From an uncultured Chromatiaceae bacterium (GTDB lineage: Bacteria; Pseudomonadota; Gammaproteobacteria; DRLM01): a stretch of 58,410 nt of DNA. The notes under the pieces were generated by a model. That model had not been told where the DNA came from and searched no databases. It was given only the letters and a program-made list of their open reading frames with translations. Below, piece by piece: positions 37,881 to 47,123 of the stretch (its first letter is position 1; the number at the start of each line of letters is the position of its first letter). Location: contig CALZJG010000031.1 of assembly GCA_945787555.1 (NCBI GenBank), positions 1-58,410 of the forward strand, written 5' to 3'. The translations under genes and the position numbers were made by a program.

Positions 37881-39077
37881 CTAATCGGCGACAATTTTCA
37901 TGACTCGGCCCTCGCGGTGACCCAACACATAAAGCTCCCCTTCACCATCCTCACCAAAACTACTCGGGTTATCGGGCGACACCAAGAGTTTCTCATGGCG
38001 CGTCACGCGCCTGCCATCGTGACGCAAGGCCCAAATCTGTTTGTTCACATAGTCGGCGAATAAATAGGCGCCGCATAATTGTGGGATAGCCTGACCGCGA
38101 TAGACGAAACCGCCAGTCACGGAAAAACCACTGGGATGGGAATAGGTATGGATGGGCGCCTCCATGCCCTGTGGATCGCAACGCTTATTCACGTCGGGCG
38201 TGCAAACGTCACCTTCCATGACATTCCAGCCGTAGTTACCGCCTTGACGAATGACGTTGATTTCCTCCTTGGTGTCTTGTCCCACATCGGCGAGATATAC
38301 ATCACCCGTAACGCGATCGAAGGAAAACCGCCACGGGTTGCGCAGGCCATAGGCCCAGATTTCAGATCGTACATCGCGCGATTGCGCATACGGATTGTCC
38401 TTAGGTACAGCGTAGTGATGCCCCTCACTCGCATGATTCACATCGATACGCAACAAGGCGCCGAGCAGAGTCGTCGTATTTTGACCATGACCCAACGGGT
38501 CATTGGCCCATCCGCCGTCCCCCATACCGATGTACAAATAGCCGTCGGGTCCGAAGGCCAGTTGCCCACCGTTATGATTGCCGAAGGGTTGCGCGATTTC
38601 TAATAATACGCGTTCGCTGGTGGAGTCAGCCCGTCGTTCAGTCTTGCGGCGCATCTCTGCGACCACGGTGTGCAGGCCACCTGCGCTGCTGGTGTAATTA
38701 AGATAAAAAAGGCCGTTGGTTTGATAGTCGGGATGAAAAGCGATACTGAGCAAGCCCTTCTCTCCGCCGCTGGACACGCGCTCACGGACATCGAGAAAGG
38801 GTTCCTCGACGAGCCGGTCCTGCTCGATGAGGCGGACCACGCCAGCCTGCTCCACCACATACAAGCGCTGTTTCTCTCCGGTTGGTTGAGCCAGATGTAC
38901 CGGCTGGTTCAGCCCTTCGGCTATGGTGACTAAGCGGATATCGGGAAAGGATTCATTGCCGTCCTGTTCACGGCAATCGGCTGCACCCACATTCAACGAC
39001 AACAATCCGTACAACGCCACGAAACCGGCGCGCCACAACGAATAAAGACTACAGTGCACGCCGTCCCGCAAAGGCAT
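37881..39077 (-). CDS. PQQ-type sugar (glucose/sorbosone) dehydrogenase family protein
   Basis: A 398-residue six-bladed beta-propeller of the soluble aldose sugar dehydrogenase (Asd/Ylil, HHIP-like) type. ATG at 39077 gives an exported N-terminus ([22 protein letters not shown]). Family motifs: [84 protein letters not shown] and GGFVYRG. Members oxidise sugars using PQQ and calcium in the periplasm, but substrate and cofactor use are unproven here. The start overlaps the 3' end of recR by 29 bp. Confidence 0.9.
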   Translation of the reverse strand: MPLRDGVHCSLYSLWRAGFVALYGLLSLNVGAADCREQDGNESFPDIRLVTIAEGLNQPVHLAQPTGEKQRLYVVEQAGVVRLIEQDRLVEEPFLDVRERVSSGGEKGLLSIAFHPDYQTNGLFYLNYTSSAGGLHTVVAEMRRKTERRADSTSERVLLEIAQPFGNHNGGQLAFGPDGYLYIGMGDGGWANDPLGHGQNTTTLLGALLRIDVNHASEGHHYAVPKDNPYAQSRDVRSEIWAYGLRNPWRFSFDRVTGDVYLADVGQDTKEEINVIRQGGNYGWNVMEGDVCTPDVNKRCDPQGMEAPIHTYSHPSGFSVTGGFVYRGQAIPQLCGAYLFADYVNKQIWALRHDGRRVTRHEKLLVSPDNPSSFGEDGEGELYVLGHREGRVMKIVAD

Positions 39078-39654
39078 GTGACAGGGTCCCACCGTCGATG
39101 TATTCCAACTCGCCGCCCAATGGGACGCCATGCGCGATGCGCGTGGCCTTGATGCCGCGCGCGCGCACCAGTTCACCGATGTAATGCGCGGTAGCCTCAC
39201 CTTCGACAGTGGGGTTGGTGGCGAGTATGATTTCATGTACTTCGCCTTGATCGAGCCGCGCTTCCAATTGCGCCAAGCCCAATTCATCGGGCCCGATGCC
39301 GTCCAGCGGCGAAAGATGCCCCATCAATACAAAATACACACCGCGATACCCCGCCGACTGCTCGATAGCGTGCACATCGGCGGGCGATTCTACCACGCAC
39401 AACAGCGTACGATCACGCGACTTGCTGGCGCACAGCGGGCACAACTCGGACTCGCTCAAGGTGCGACACGCACTACAATGCCCCACCCGTTCGACGGCGC
39501 TGAGCAAGGCCTGCGCCAGACGACGCGCACCGTCGCGATCACGCTCCAATAGATGATAAGTCATGCGCTGGGCGGATTTCGGCCCGACGCCGGGCAGACA
39601 ACGCAGCGCCTCGGCGAGTTGTGCGATCAGCGATTTTTCACGTACTACGCTCAT
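39049..39654 (-). CDS. recR: Recombination mediator RecR
   Basis: RecR acts with RecF/RecO in loading RecA at single-strand gaps. The 201-residue protein has an N-terminal HhH motif ([17 protein letters not shown]), a C4 zinc finger ([16 protein letters not shown]) and a Toprim domain ([15 protein letters not shown] to [18 protein letters not shown]). ATEVEGEATA-like segments ([13 protein letters not shown]) and [19 protein letters not shown] complete the family pattern. It directly follows ybaB (abutting, one base shared) in the dnaX-ybaB-recR operon. Confidence 0.96.
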   Translation of the reverse strand: MSVVREKSLIAQLAEALRCLPGVGPKSAQRMTYHLLERDRDGARRLAQALLSAVERVGHCSACRTLSESELCPLCASKSRDRTLLCVVESPADVHAIEQSAGYRGVYFVLMGHLSPLDGIGPDELGLAQLEARLDQGEVHEIILATNPTVEGEATAHYIGELVRARGIKATRIAHGVPLGGELEYIDGGTLSHAFAGRRAL

Positions 39655-39977
39655 TAGAATGGCATTTTGAAGCCACCCGGCAGGCCCATACCAGAGGTGA
39701 GCGCACCCATTCTTTCCTTGGTCGTTTCCTCGACCTGGCGTACCGCGTCGTTCACTGCCGCGGCCAGCAAGTCTTCCAACATCTCTTTGTCTTCTTGCAT
39801 CAAGCTGGCGTCGATAATCACACGCTTGACGTCATGACGGCCGGTCATCACCACGCTCACCATGCCGCCGCCTGCTTGACCAGACACTTCTAGGGTGGCC
39901 AGCTCTTCCTGCGCCTTTTGCATGTCTTCCTGCATGCGCTGGGCTTGTTTCATTAAGTTACCTAGTCCGCCTTTCAT
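39654..39977 (-). CDS. ybaB: YbaB/EbfC nucleoid-associated protein
   Basis: A 107-residue DNA-binding protein of the YbaB/EbfC family. The N-terminus [25 protein letters not shown], then [27 protein letters not shown], are characteristic. It forms dimers that coat DNA and lies between dnaX and recR as usual. The gene ends at the recR start. An RBS-like AGGAGG precedes its ATG (TAGGAGGTAAGC). Confidence 0.96.
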   Translation of the reverse strand: MKGGLGNLMKQAQRMQEDMQKAQEELATLEVSGQAGGGMVSVVMTGRHDVKRVIIDASLMQEDKEMLEDLLAAAVNDAVRQVEETTKERMGALTSGMGLPGGFKMPF

Positions 39978-40033
39978 GCTTACCTCCTAAATAGTCGCCA
40001 CTAAAACAATTTGCAAATAAAAACCGCGGCCGA

Positions 40034-41647
40034 TCAGTCATTATCCAATGGTTCTATCGAGTCAGGCACGACGCGCGCACCGAAAGTGTCCTTGAACGTC
40101 CGCACATTGTCATCCTCCTCGATGGCCGATACCGCGGCACGCTGTTTATCTTGAGTGTGACGCTCTTGTTGCGCCGCGGGTGTGTCGCCCCCATGCGATT
40201 CAACACTGAACACCAGTTTCACCTTTACACCTAGCGCCTCGCTCACCGCGCTTTGCAGCCGCTCTTCCAAGCGCGCGTTACGCAACGAAGCGTGTGCAGG
40301 TGCGATGGCGAGATAGTATGTGTCGTCCTCGCGACGCTGCAAAACACAGTTGGCCGCCAATTGCCGCACCATGCCCTGCAAGGTCAAACGATCGATCAAT
40401 GCGTTCCAATCATCGGCGTTTGCGCTGGCAGCCGCGGGGCTCGTCGCGGGTCCCGATGTCGATGCCGATATCGAAACTGGGGGCGTGGCGGCGGTCGTTT
40501 TCGGTCGCACGGCGGCCCCACTCTTCGCACCGTGCGCGGTGGTCTTGGATTGCGTAGCAGCAGCGGCCGGCCGAAACGCCAACATGCGCAGCAAGGCCAT
40601 TTCCAAACCGCCGCGCGCATCGGGTGCCAGCGCTAAATCACGCCGGCCCAGCAACGCAATTTGATAGTAAAGCTGCACATCCTCGGGGCTGATCATGTCA
40701 GCGAAGCGTCGCAGGGTTCCTGCGTCCATATCGCCATCAGACACAGCCTCCGGTACAAGCTGGGCCACCGCGATATGGTGCAACAATGATATGAGCTCTG
40801 CTAGCACGGCATCGTAATCGGGGGCGAATTCAGACAACGCCGCCACCTGCTCGAGCAGCACGCCACCATCGCCGTTCGCCAAGGCCTCGACCAGTGCCGT
40901 CACATGAGCATGCTCGATGGTGCCGAGCATGGCACGAACATCGCTATCGATCACCTTGCCACCGCCGTAGGCGATGGCTTGATCGAGCAGACTCAAGGCA
41001 TCACGCATGCTGCCTTGCGCGGCGCGTGCAAGTTGGCTCAACGCCGCCGTGTCTGCAGCGATATCTTCGGCGCGCAGCACGTGCGCCAAGTGATCGCGGA
41101 TTTGCTCCGGCGGCAGATGCTTAAGATTGAATTGCAGACAACGCGACAGTATCGTCACCGGCAAGCGCTGCGGATCGGTGGTGGCCAGCAGGAATTTCAC
41201 ATGTGGCGGTGGCTCTTCCAGGGTCTTCAACAATGCATTGAAGCTGTGACCGGAGAGCATGTGCACCTCATCGATGAGATACACTTTGTAGCGCCCGCGA
41301 GTAGGTGCATATTGCACGTTCTCGAGCAGCTCACGGGTATCCTCCACCTTGGTGCGCGAGGCAGCGTCCACCTCCACTAGATCGACAAAGCGGCCCTCGT
41401 CGATCTCGCGGCAAGCACTACACTCACCGCAAGGCGAGGCGCTCACACCGACTTCACAATTGAGGGATTTGGCAAAGATGCGCGCCACTGTGGTCTTGCC
41501 CACACCGCGCGTTCCGGCGAACAAATAAGCATGGTGCAAACGCTGGGTGTCCAGGGCGTTGATCAGCGCCCGCAGCACGTGAGACTGGCCGACCATTTCG
41601 CCGAAATTGCGCGGGCGCCATTTGCGCGCCAGAACCTGATAGCTCAT
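40034..41647 (-). CDS. dnaX: DNA polymerase III tau/gamma subunit
   Basis: DnaX is the clamp-loader ATPase and the link between polymerase and helicase. The 537-residue protein has Walker A AGTRGVGKTTVARIFAKSLNC, four zinc-binding Cys (CEVGVSASPCGECSAC), Walker B VYLIDEVHML with sensor regions (TTDPQRLPVTILSRC), and a C-terminal Ala-rich linker then the polymerase-interacting domain (ADDWNALIDRLTLQGMVRQLAANC). I see no A6G-type slippery run, so programmed frameshifting to make gamma is not indicated. Confidence 0.96.
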   Translation of the reverse strand: MSYQVLARKWRPRNFGEMVGQSHVLRALINALDTQRLHHAYLFAGTRGVGKTTVARIFAKSLNCEVGVSASPCGECSACREIDEGRFVDLVEVDAASRTKVEDTRELLENVQYAPTRGRYKVYLIDEVHMLSGHSFNALLKTLEEPPPHVKFLLATTDPQRLPVTILSRCLQFNLKHLPPEQIRDHLAHVLRAEDIAADTAALSQLARAAQGSMRDALSLLDQAIAYGGGKVIDSDVRAMLGTIEHAHVTALVEALANGDGGVLLEQVAALSEFAPDYDAVLAELISLLHHIAVAQLVPEAVSDGDMDAGTLRRFADMISPEDVQLYYQIALLGRRDLALAPDARGGLEMALLRMLAFRPAAAATQSKTTAHGAKSGAAVRPKTTAATPPVSISASTSGPATSPAAASANADDWNALIDRLTLQGMVRQLAANCVLQRREDDTYYLAIAPAHASLRNARLEERLQSAVSEALGVKVKLVFSVESHGGDTPAAQQERHTQDKQRAAVSAIEEDDNVRTFKDTFGARVVPDSIEPLDND

Positions 41648-41797
41648 GGTATGAATATGGACCGTGGCTGAAGAATGGATCGGGCCATTCTACCGTAATC
41701 TCAACGCGCAGGGGCTTTATATAGACAGCAAAGACAGTAAAATAACGCGTCTAGCGAGGTGACGAGCCAATATCTAAGTACGGCTATTAATAAGGGT

Positions 41798-41909
41798 GGC
41801 GACTCGAACCCGCCCGACCCCGGCACACGCATCTGCTGCTGCCGCTGCTCCCTTCCGGGCCTGACGGGGTTCACAGCATAGCGTTGCGGGAAGACCGGCC
41901 CGAGCCGCC
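41798..41909 (-). ncRNA. ffs: Signal recognition particle RNA (4.5S RNA)
   Basis: The minus strand has the SRP RNA hallmark GTCAGGCCCGGAAGGGAGC (complement at 41847-41865), with the GGAA tetraloop and the asymmetric loops that bind Ffh. Ends pair as GGCGGCTCG with CGAGTCGCC, giving about 112 nt, like the 114-nt E. coli 4.5S RNA. It lies between tRNA-Ser and dnaX, the known order in gammaproteobacteria. The exact ends are inferred from pairing. Confidence 0.94.
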
Positions 41910-41959
41910 ATAATCGACACCGCCTCGAGCGACTGGCCCTGAGTGCGCGTGATTCAAGT

Positions 41960-42050
<91 letters not shown>

Positions 42051-42208
42051 CGGCGCAGCACCATGACTGGCGCTGCAAAGGTCGCAAAGATTAAACTAGA
42101 ATTACATGGCGCGCAATGCTAGAACGGTATGTGTTTGAATAAGTGCAACTATTGCCGGCGCTGCAAGCATTGCGGGCAAATCGAGGCATCAAGGAGAAAT
42201 ATAACGCC

Positions 42209-42898
42209 ATGCGTATCGCCCTGATCGAAGACGACACTGCCCAATCCCAGCAGGTCGAACATTGGCTCACCGAGGCCGGCCATCATTGCCACGTCTACTC
42301 CGCCGGGGAGCCGTTCCTCAAGGCTTTCCGAAAGGAAAGCTTCGATTTGCTGATATTGGACTGGAATCTCCCCGACCTGGACGGTGATGCGATTTTGCGC
42401 CGCCTGCGCGAGACGGATCGCACAACGCCGGTGTTGTTCACCACCAGCCGCGACAGCGAGCGGGACATCGTCACCGCCCTGGAGGCCGGTGCCGACGACT
42501 ATCTCATTAAACCCCTACGGCAGGCGGAAACCCTGGCGCGTGCCGCCGCCCTGCACCGTCGCTTTCAGCACGACGGTGATGACACGCAGACACTGGAAGT
42601 CCCCCCGTATGTTTTTGATTCCACCACGCGCACCGTCTATCGTGACAACGCACCCATCACGCTCACTGAACGAGAATTCGATCTAGCCTGCTTTTTGTTT
42701 CGTAACCACAGTCGTTTGCTGTCGCGCGGCCATTTGCTCGAAAGCGTGTGGGGCACGCGCGCCGACCTCAATACCCGCACGGTGGACACCCATGCCAGCA
42801 CCTTGCGCCGTAAACTGGGACTGGGGACGGACAATCCATGGCGTTTGACCAGTATTTATCAATACGGTTACCGCTTAGAACATAAGGAGAACAAATGA
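42209..42898 (+). CDS. OmpR/PhoB-family response regulator
   Basis: A 229-residue DNA-binding response regulator. The receiver domain has the acidic pair D8/D9, phospho-acceptor D51 (LLILDWNLPDLDGD) and Lys in YLIKPLR. A C-terminal winged helix follows (PITLTEREFDLACFLFRN ... SRGHLLESVWG ... TRTVDTHASTLRRKL). AAGGAG lies upstream of the ATG. It overlaps the next gene by 4 bp, and a CHASE2 histidine kinase ends the cassette, so the pair is probably cognate. Confidence 0.93.
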   Translation: MRIALIEDDTAQSQQVEHWLTEAGHHCHVYSAGEPFLKAFRKESFDLLILDWNLPDLDGDAILRRLRETDRTTPVLFTTSRDSERDIVTALEAGADDYLIKPLRQAETLARAAALHRRFQHDGDDTQTLEVPPYVFDSTTRTVYRDNAPITLTEREFDLACFLFRNHSRLLSRGHLLESVWGTRADLNTRTVDTHASTLRRKLGLGTDNPWRLTSIYQYGYRLEHKENK

Positions 42899-44250
42899 CA
42901 CCCGCATACCTACTACAGGACAGGAAGAGCGGGCGCAGCGCGCGACTCATGACGCGCGTATTGCTGACGCTGGGGCTGGCCGTTTGGCTGGCGGCCGCGC
43001 AAGCGGCGGATTGGGTTTACACCGTACGACCTGGAGATAGTCTCTGGACCATTTCCGAGCAGTATTTGAAAGGGCACGAGTACTGGTCCAAGGTACAGCA
43101 ACATAACAATATCGCCGACCCCAAACGCCTGCCGCCGGGCACGCAGTTGCGCATTCCCGTGGCGTGGCTGAAACAGCAACCGACGCCAGCGAAAGTCATT
43201 TCCGTGCAGGGAACCGTGCAATTTCATCCCGCCAGCGGTGAGCAACGGGCGTTGAGCAATGGTGATCCCGTGCACAGCGGCGATGAAATTCGTACCGGGG
43301 CCGACGGCAGCGTGAGCGTGGAATTCGCCGATGGCTCCCGGTTGCTCATCGAGCGTGACAGTACCGTGCGCATGGACAGCCTCGGAACGCACGCTGAAAC
43401 CGGCATGGTGGACACGACACTGCACCTGAAAAAGGGCCGCGTCGAAAGCGATGTGCGACCGCAAGGCAATAAGCGCCGCTATCAAATTAATACCCCCGCC
43501 GCCACAGCAGCGGTGCGCGGCACCCGCTATCGCGTGGTCGCCGAGGCCGAGCAGATGCGCAGCGAAGTCTTGGAAGGCAACGTGGGCGTCGCCGGCGCCG
43601 GCGTCACGCGCGAGGTCAATGCCGGATTTGGCGTGCGCGCCGAAACCGGCAAGCCGCCCTCGGAGCCCCGAGCCTTGCTCGAGGCACCCAAGTTAGGCGG
43701 TTTGCCTCGTCGCGTCTTGCTGCAACAAGACAGCGAATGGGCTTGGACGGGCATCGCCGGTGCCGTCTCGTATCGACTGCAACTGGGGCCGGACCCGGAA
43801 TTCACCCGAATCCTGCGTGATGCCGTGGTGACCACGCCCCACTACACCCTGCCCAAACTGGCGGCCGGCAATTATGTGCTGCGGGTGCGGGCCGTAGACG
43901 AGTTGGGTTTCGAAGGCGTGGATGCCCACCACAACTTCAATGTCGGCGAAGCACCGGCAGCCCCCCGGCTGCACTCCCCGGGTGACGCCAGCATCGTGTT
44001 CAACCCCCAGCCTTGGATGTCGTGGTCCAGCGCGGATCAAGCCACTTCCTATCACTTGCAACTCGCCCGAGACAGCAGCTTCACGCAACTGGTCGCGGAC
44101 GTGACCGGTATCGTGTTCACCCATTACATCTCGCCGGACCTTTTGGGTCCTGGCGACTATCACTGGCGCGTCTCCGGCATTGACGTGGGCGGTTTGGAGG
44201 GGGCGTACAGCGCACCACGGCGTTTCACTATCCCTGCCGACGCACCATGA
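42895..44250 (+). CDS. Exported LysM-FecR domain protein
   Basis: A 451-residue exported protein. AAGGAG sits 5 bases before the ATG at 42895, which overlaps the response-regulator stop, so the signal peptide has a long basic n-region before MTRVLLTLGLAVWLAAAQAA. Then a LysM domain (about residues 40-90, YTVRPGDSLWTISEQYLKG), a FecR-type domain (about 100-235: SVQGTVQF, GDEIRTGADGSVSVEFADGS, TPAATAAVRGTRYRV), and a C-terminal pair of fibronectin-like modules (WTGIAGAVSYRLQL; WSSADQATSYHLQLARD). It probably senses or binds envelope stress or peptidoglycan for the kinase next door. Confidence 0.9.
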   Translation: MTPAYLLQDRKSGRSARLMTRVLLTLGLAVWLAAAQAADWVYTVRPGDSLWTISEQYLKGHEYWSKVQQHNNIADPKRLPPGTQLRIPVAWLKQQPTPAKVISVQGTVQFHPASGEQRALSNGDPVHSGDEIRTGADGSVSVEFADGSRLLIERDSTVRMDSLGTHAETGMVDTTLHLKKGRVESDVRPQGNKRRYQINTPAATAAVRGTRYRVVAEAEQMRSEVLEGNVGVAGAGVTREVNAGFGVRAETGKPPSEPRALLEAPKLGGLPRRVLLQQDSEWAWTGIAGAVSYRLQLGPDPEFTRILRDAVVTTPHYTLPKLAAGNYVLRVRAVDELGFEGVDAHHNFNVGEAPAAPRLHSPGDASIVFNPQPWMSWSSADQATSYHLQLARDSSFTQLVADVTGIVFTHYISPDLLGPGDYHWRVSGIDVGGLEGAYSAPRRFTIPADAP

Positions 44251-44379
44251 GGGCAGTCAGGCTGTCGAGGACGTCATGGATTTGAGCCACAGACGGCGAA
44301 TGATCAAAGAGGCGCAGCTTGGGCCCCATGTCACGGCCGCCGACGCGGCGACAGCGCATCGCTAGCGGTGCTCCCGCGC

Positions 44380-47028
44380 ATGGGTGACTTGTGGCGGCGT
44401 CTAGCCTTGGGTGAGCGGCTATCACTGACCCTGCTCTTATTGGCCATCACATGGTTGTTGATTTACACCGACTGGGCTTGGCGTTTCGATCAACTGCTCT
44501 ATGACACCCACCACAAAGTGTGGTCGCGCGACGCCCCGGAAGATGTGGTCATCATCGGCATCGACACGCAGAGCCTGGAAGTCCTGGGACGCTGGCCGTG
44601 GCCGCGCCGCACCCACGCCGCGCTGCTCGATCGCCTCAGCACGGCCGGCGCCCGCGTGGTGGTGTTGGATGTCATCTTCGCCGAGCCCGACCCCGACGAT
44701 CCCGCCGGCGATAAGCTGCTCGCCGCGGCCATGCAGCATCACGGCGCGGTCATCGTTCCGGTCTTGCTAGAGGAACGACGTAGCGGTGGTCAGCTCATCG
44801 AAACCCTGCCCGCCCCTCCTTTCGCGCAAGCGGCAGCGCGCTTGGGTCACCCGCATGTTGAACTCGACGCCGACGGTATTGCGCGCGGTGCGTACTTGCG
44901 TGAAGGGCTGGGGGCAGCGCGATGGCCGGCCCTGGGAGTGGCGGCCTTGGAATTGTTGCAACCCGAGCGCTCGCAAGCGCTACCGGGTGAGCGCAATCCG
45001 GTGCCGGATTCAGGCTCCCCTTTCGTATGGGAACGCGATCACCATGTCATGATCCCTTATGCCGGCCCAGCGGGGCACTATGCGCACGTGTCCTACATGG
45101 ATGTGTTGCGCGGGCGAATACCGGACAGCGCCTTGCGTGGCAAGGTGGTCTTCGTCGGTGCCACCGCCACCGGGCTCGGCGATGCCCTGCCCACCCCGGT
45201 GTCGGGGCTCAATCACCCCATGCCCGGCGTGGAGATCAATGCCAACATCTTCACCGCGCTGCGCGATGGTACCCTGATCGAACCAGCCGCCCAGGGCTGG
45301 CGCTGGATCGTGGGCACGCTGCTCGTGTTGATTCCCGCACTGCTGTTTCCCCATCTGGCGCCACGCTACACCCTGCTGAGCGCCGCCGCACTGTTGCTCG
45401 GGGCCTTGCTATTGAGCGCTGCCTTACTACGCCTAGGGCAAATCTGGCTGCCACCGGCGGCGCCTTTTCTAGCACTCAGCCTGGCCTATCCCTTGTGGAG
45501 CTGGCGACGCTTGGAATATGCCATGCGTTATCTGACCCAAGAACTGCAACGCCTGGACACCGAGCCCACGCTCGCCACCACCCAGCCACCGGCCCTGGAG
45601 GCCACTCTGGAATTTCTCCAACGCCTTATGCCCGTAGCGGGATGGGTGCTGTATAGCGCAGACGGTCGCTTCGTCACCGGTTGGGGCGAACAACCCGGCA
45701 CCCGCCCCGCGTTTAGCGGCAACGGAGAACCGGCGACGGGCATCGGTTGGCAACGCACCAGTGAAGGCGAATACTGGGCGGAGGTGATGCGCGACGGCAC
45801 GAATTGGCTATGCGGGGTGAAGCGCCACGACGACACCACCCCCAGCGCCCGTGAAGGCGCCATGTTGCTGGAACTGGTGCGCCCCTACGCTCCCGCCGCG
45901 GCGGTCCGCGCCGACAGCATCACTGAGCTGATGCAGGCGCGCATACAACAAGTGCAAAACGCCACGCAACGATTGCGTGCCCTACGTCGCTTCATCACCG
46001 ACAGCTTGGCGGGTATGGCCGATGGCGTCGTGGTGTGTAACAACCTTGGCCAGACCCTGCTCGTCAACTTACGCGCGGTGGGGGATTTGGGCCTGCGCAA
46101 GGGCGACTCACTCACCGGCCGTCCCCTGTTGGAACTATTGAGTGGCTTGGTCGTGGACGACGTCGACACATGGAATGACGCCATACGGCGCGCGCTCATC
46201 GACACCGAAACGGTGCAAATCAGCAGCCGCAATCGCCGCCAACGCGATTTGTTGGTCCAGCTCGCCCCCCTGGCGCTGGATACGGGCCGAGTACGCGGCT
46301 TGATCATCACTATCGCCGACATCACCCCCCTTAAAGACAGCGAACGCAAACGCTCTGAAGCTCTCGACTTTCTATCGCATGACCTGCGCTCGCCGTTGGT
46401 CTCGTTATTGGCGCTGATCGCACACACGCGTGATTTAGATGTGCCCCCTAATACCGCCATGCTGCAACGTGCTGAAGACTACGCACAACGCACCCTTGAA
46501 TTGGCCGACAGCTTTCTGCAATTGAGCCGCGCCGAGAGCCCCGAACCCATTGTCATGGAGCCGGTAAACTTCGCTGATGTCGCCTTTCAAGCCTATGACT
46601 TAGCCTGGTCACGCGCCCAGGCCCAACAAGTCACCCTGGTCGACCACTACTCGCAAGTTCAAGTGTGGACACGCGGCGATGCTCAACTCTTGGAGCGCGC
46701 GGTGGTGAACCTGCTCACCAACGCCATCGACTACAGCCCGGCCAGTACCAGCGTAACCTTGAGTCTTGACATCGAGGAAAAAGAATTGCGCTGCTGCGTG
46801 CAAGACACCGGACCGGGCATCGCCGAAAACGACTTGCCGCATCTGTTCGATCGTTTTCGCCGTGGCAAACGCAGTGCCGAAAGTGGCGAACGCGGCACCG
46901 GCTTGGGATTGGCCTTCGTTAAGGCGGTGGCGGTTAAACATGGCGGGCGAATCAATGTCGAGAGCCAGCTGGGTGTCGGCTCCACTTTCTGCCTCACACT
47001 GCCGATGATTCCACCACCCAATCCATAA
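44380..47028 (+). CDS. CHASE2-domain sensor histidine kinase
   Basis: An 882-residue (ATG 44380) or 886-residue (GTG 44368) membrane kinase. Helix 1 (SLTLLLLAITWLLIYTDW) is followed by a large extracytoplasmic CHASE2 domain (about residues 45-310), three membrane helices (about 310-375), a PAS-like region around residues 540-660 (ADGVVVCNNLGQTLLVN), then HisKA with the H-box LSHDLRSPLVSLLALIAH. The ATPase domain has NLLTNAIDYSP, DTGPGIAENDLPHLFDRF and GTGLGLAFVKA. CHASE2 signals are unknown; the FecR-LysM protein beside it is a likely partner. A gap of about 120 bp precedes it. Confidence 0.93.
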   Translation: MGDLWRRLALGERLSLTLLLLAITWLLIYTDWAWRFDQLLYDTHHKVWSRDAPEDVVIIGIDTQSLEVLGRWPWPRRTHAALLDRLSTAGARVVVLDVIFAEPDPDDPAGDKLLAAAMQHHGAVIVPVLLEERRSGGQLIETLPAPPFAQAAARLGHPHVELDADGIARGAYLREGLGAARWPALGVAALELLQPERSQALPGERNPVPDSGSPFVWERDHHVMIPYAGPAGHYAHVSYMDVLRGRIPDSALRGKVVFVGATATGLGDALPTPVSGLNHPMPGVEINANIFTALRDGTLIEPAAQGWRWIVGTLLVLIPALLFPHLAPRYTLLSAAALLLGALLLSAALLRLGQIWLPPAAPFLALSLAYPLWSWRRLEYAMRYLTQELQRLDTEPTLATTQPPALEATLEFLQRLMPVAGWVLYSADGRFVTGWGEQPGTRPAFSGNGEPATGIGWQRTSEGEYWAEVMRDGTNWLCGVKRHDDTTPSAREGAMLLELVRPYAPAAAVRADSITELMQARIQQVQNATQRLRALRRFITDSLAGMADGVVVCNNLGQTLLVNLRAVGDLGLRKGDSLTGRPLLELLSGLVVDDVDTWNDAIRRALIDTETVQISSRNRRQRDLLVQLAPLALDTGRVRGLIITIADITPLKDSERKRSEALDFLSHDLRSPLVSLLALIAHTRDLDVPPNTAMLQRAEDYAQRTLELADSFLQLSRAESPEPIVMEPVNFADVAFQAYDLAWSRAQAQQVTLVDHYSQVQVWTRGDAQLLERAVVNLLTNAIDYSPASTSVTLSLDIEEKELRCCVQDTGPGIAENDLPHLFDRFRRGKRSAESGERGTGLGLAFVKAVAVKHGGRINVESQLGVGSTFCLTLPMIPPPNP

Positions 47029-47062
47029 CCCACTGGTGGACATCGTTGCGATGCCCGATATG

Positions 47063-47087
47063 CACTATATGCGCCGATGATATAGTG
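47063..47087. promoter_or_regulatory. Inverted repeat upstream of putA, operator candidate
   Basis: CACTATAT (47063-47070) and ATATAGTG (47080-47087) form an 8-bp perfect inverted repeat with 9-bp spacer, 37 bp before the putA ATG. It is a plausible binding site for a trans-acting regulator. No such regulator is adjacent. Confidence 0.5.
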
Positions 47088-47123
47088 ATTCCGAAGCGGA
47101 ACTCGCGCGACAGGAGTGTGCCC

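Noticed and set aside
40034-41647. Programmed frameshift in dnaX producing the gamma subunit.
   Set aside because: No A6G-type slippery run was found on the coding strand in the region where E. coli shifts.
44251-44379. A tiny gene between the FecR protein and CHASE2 kinase genes.
   Set aside because: A 29-residue in-frame stretch starts with ATG but has no good ribosome site and no hallmark, so it is treated as leader.
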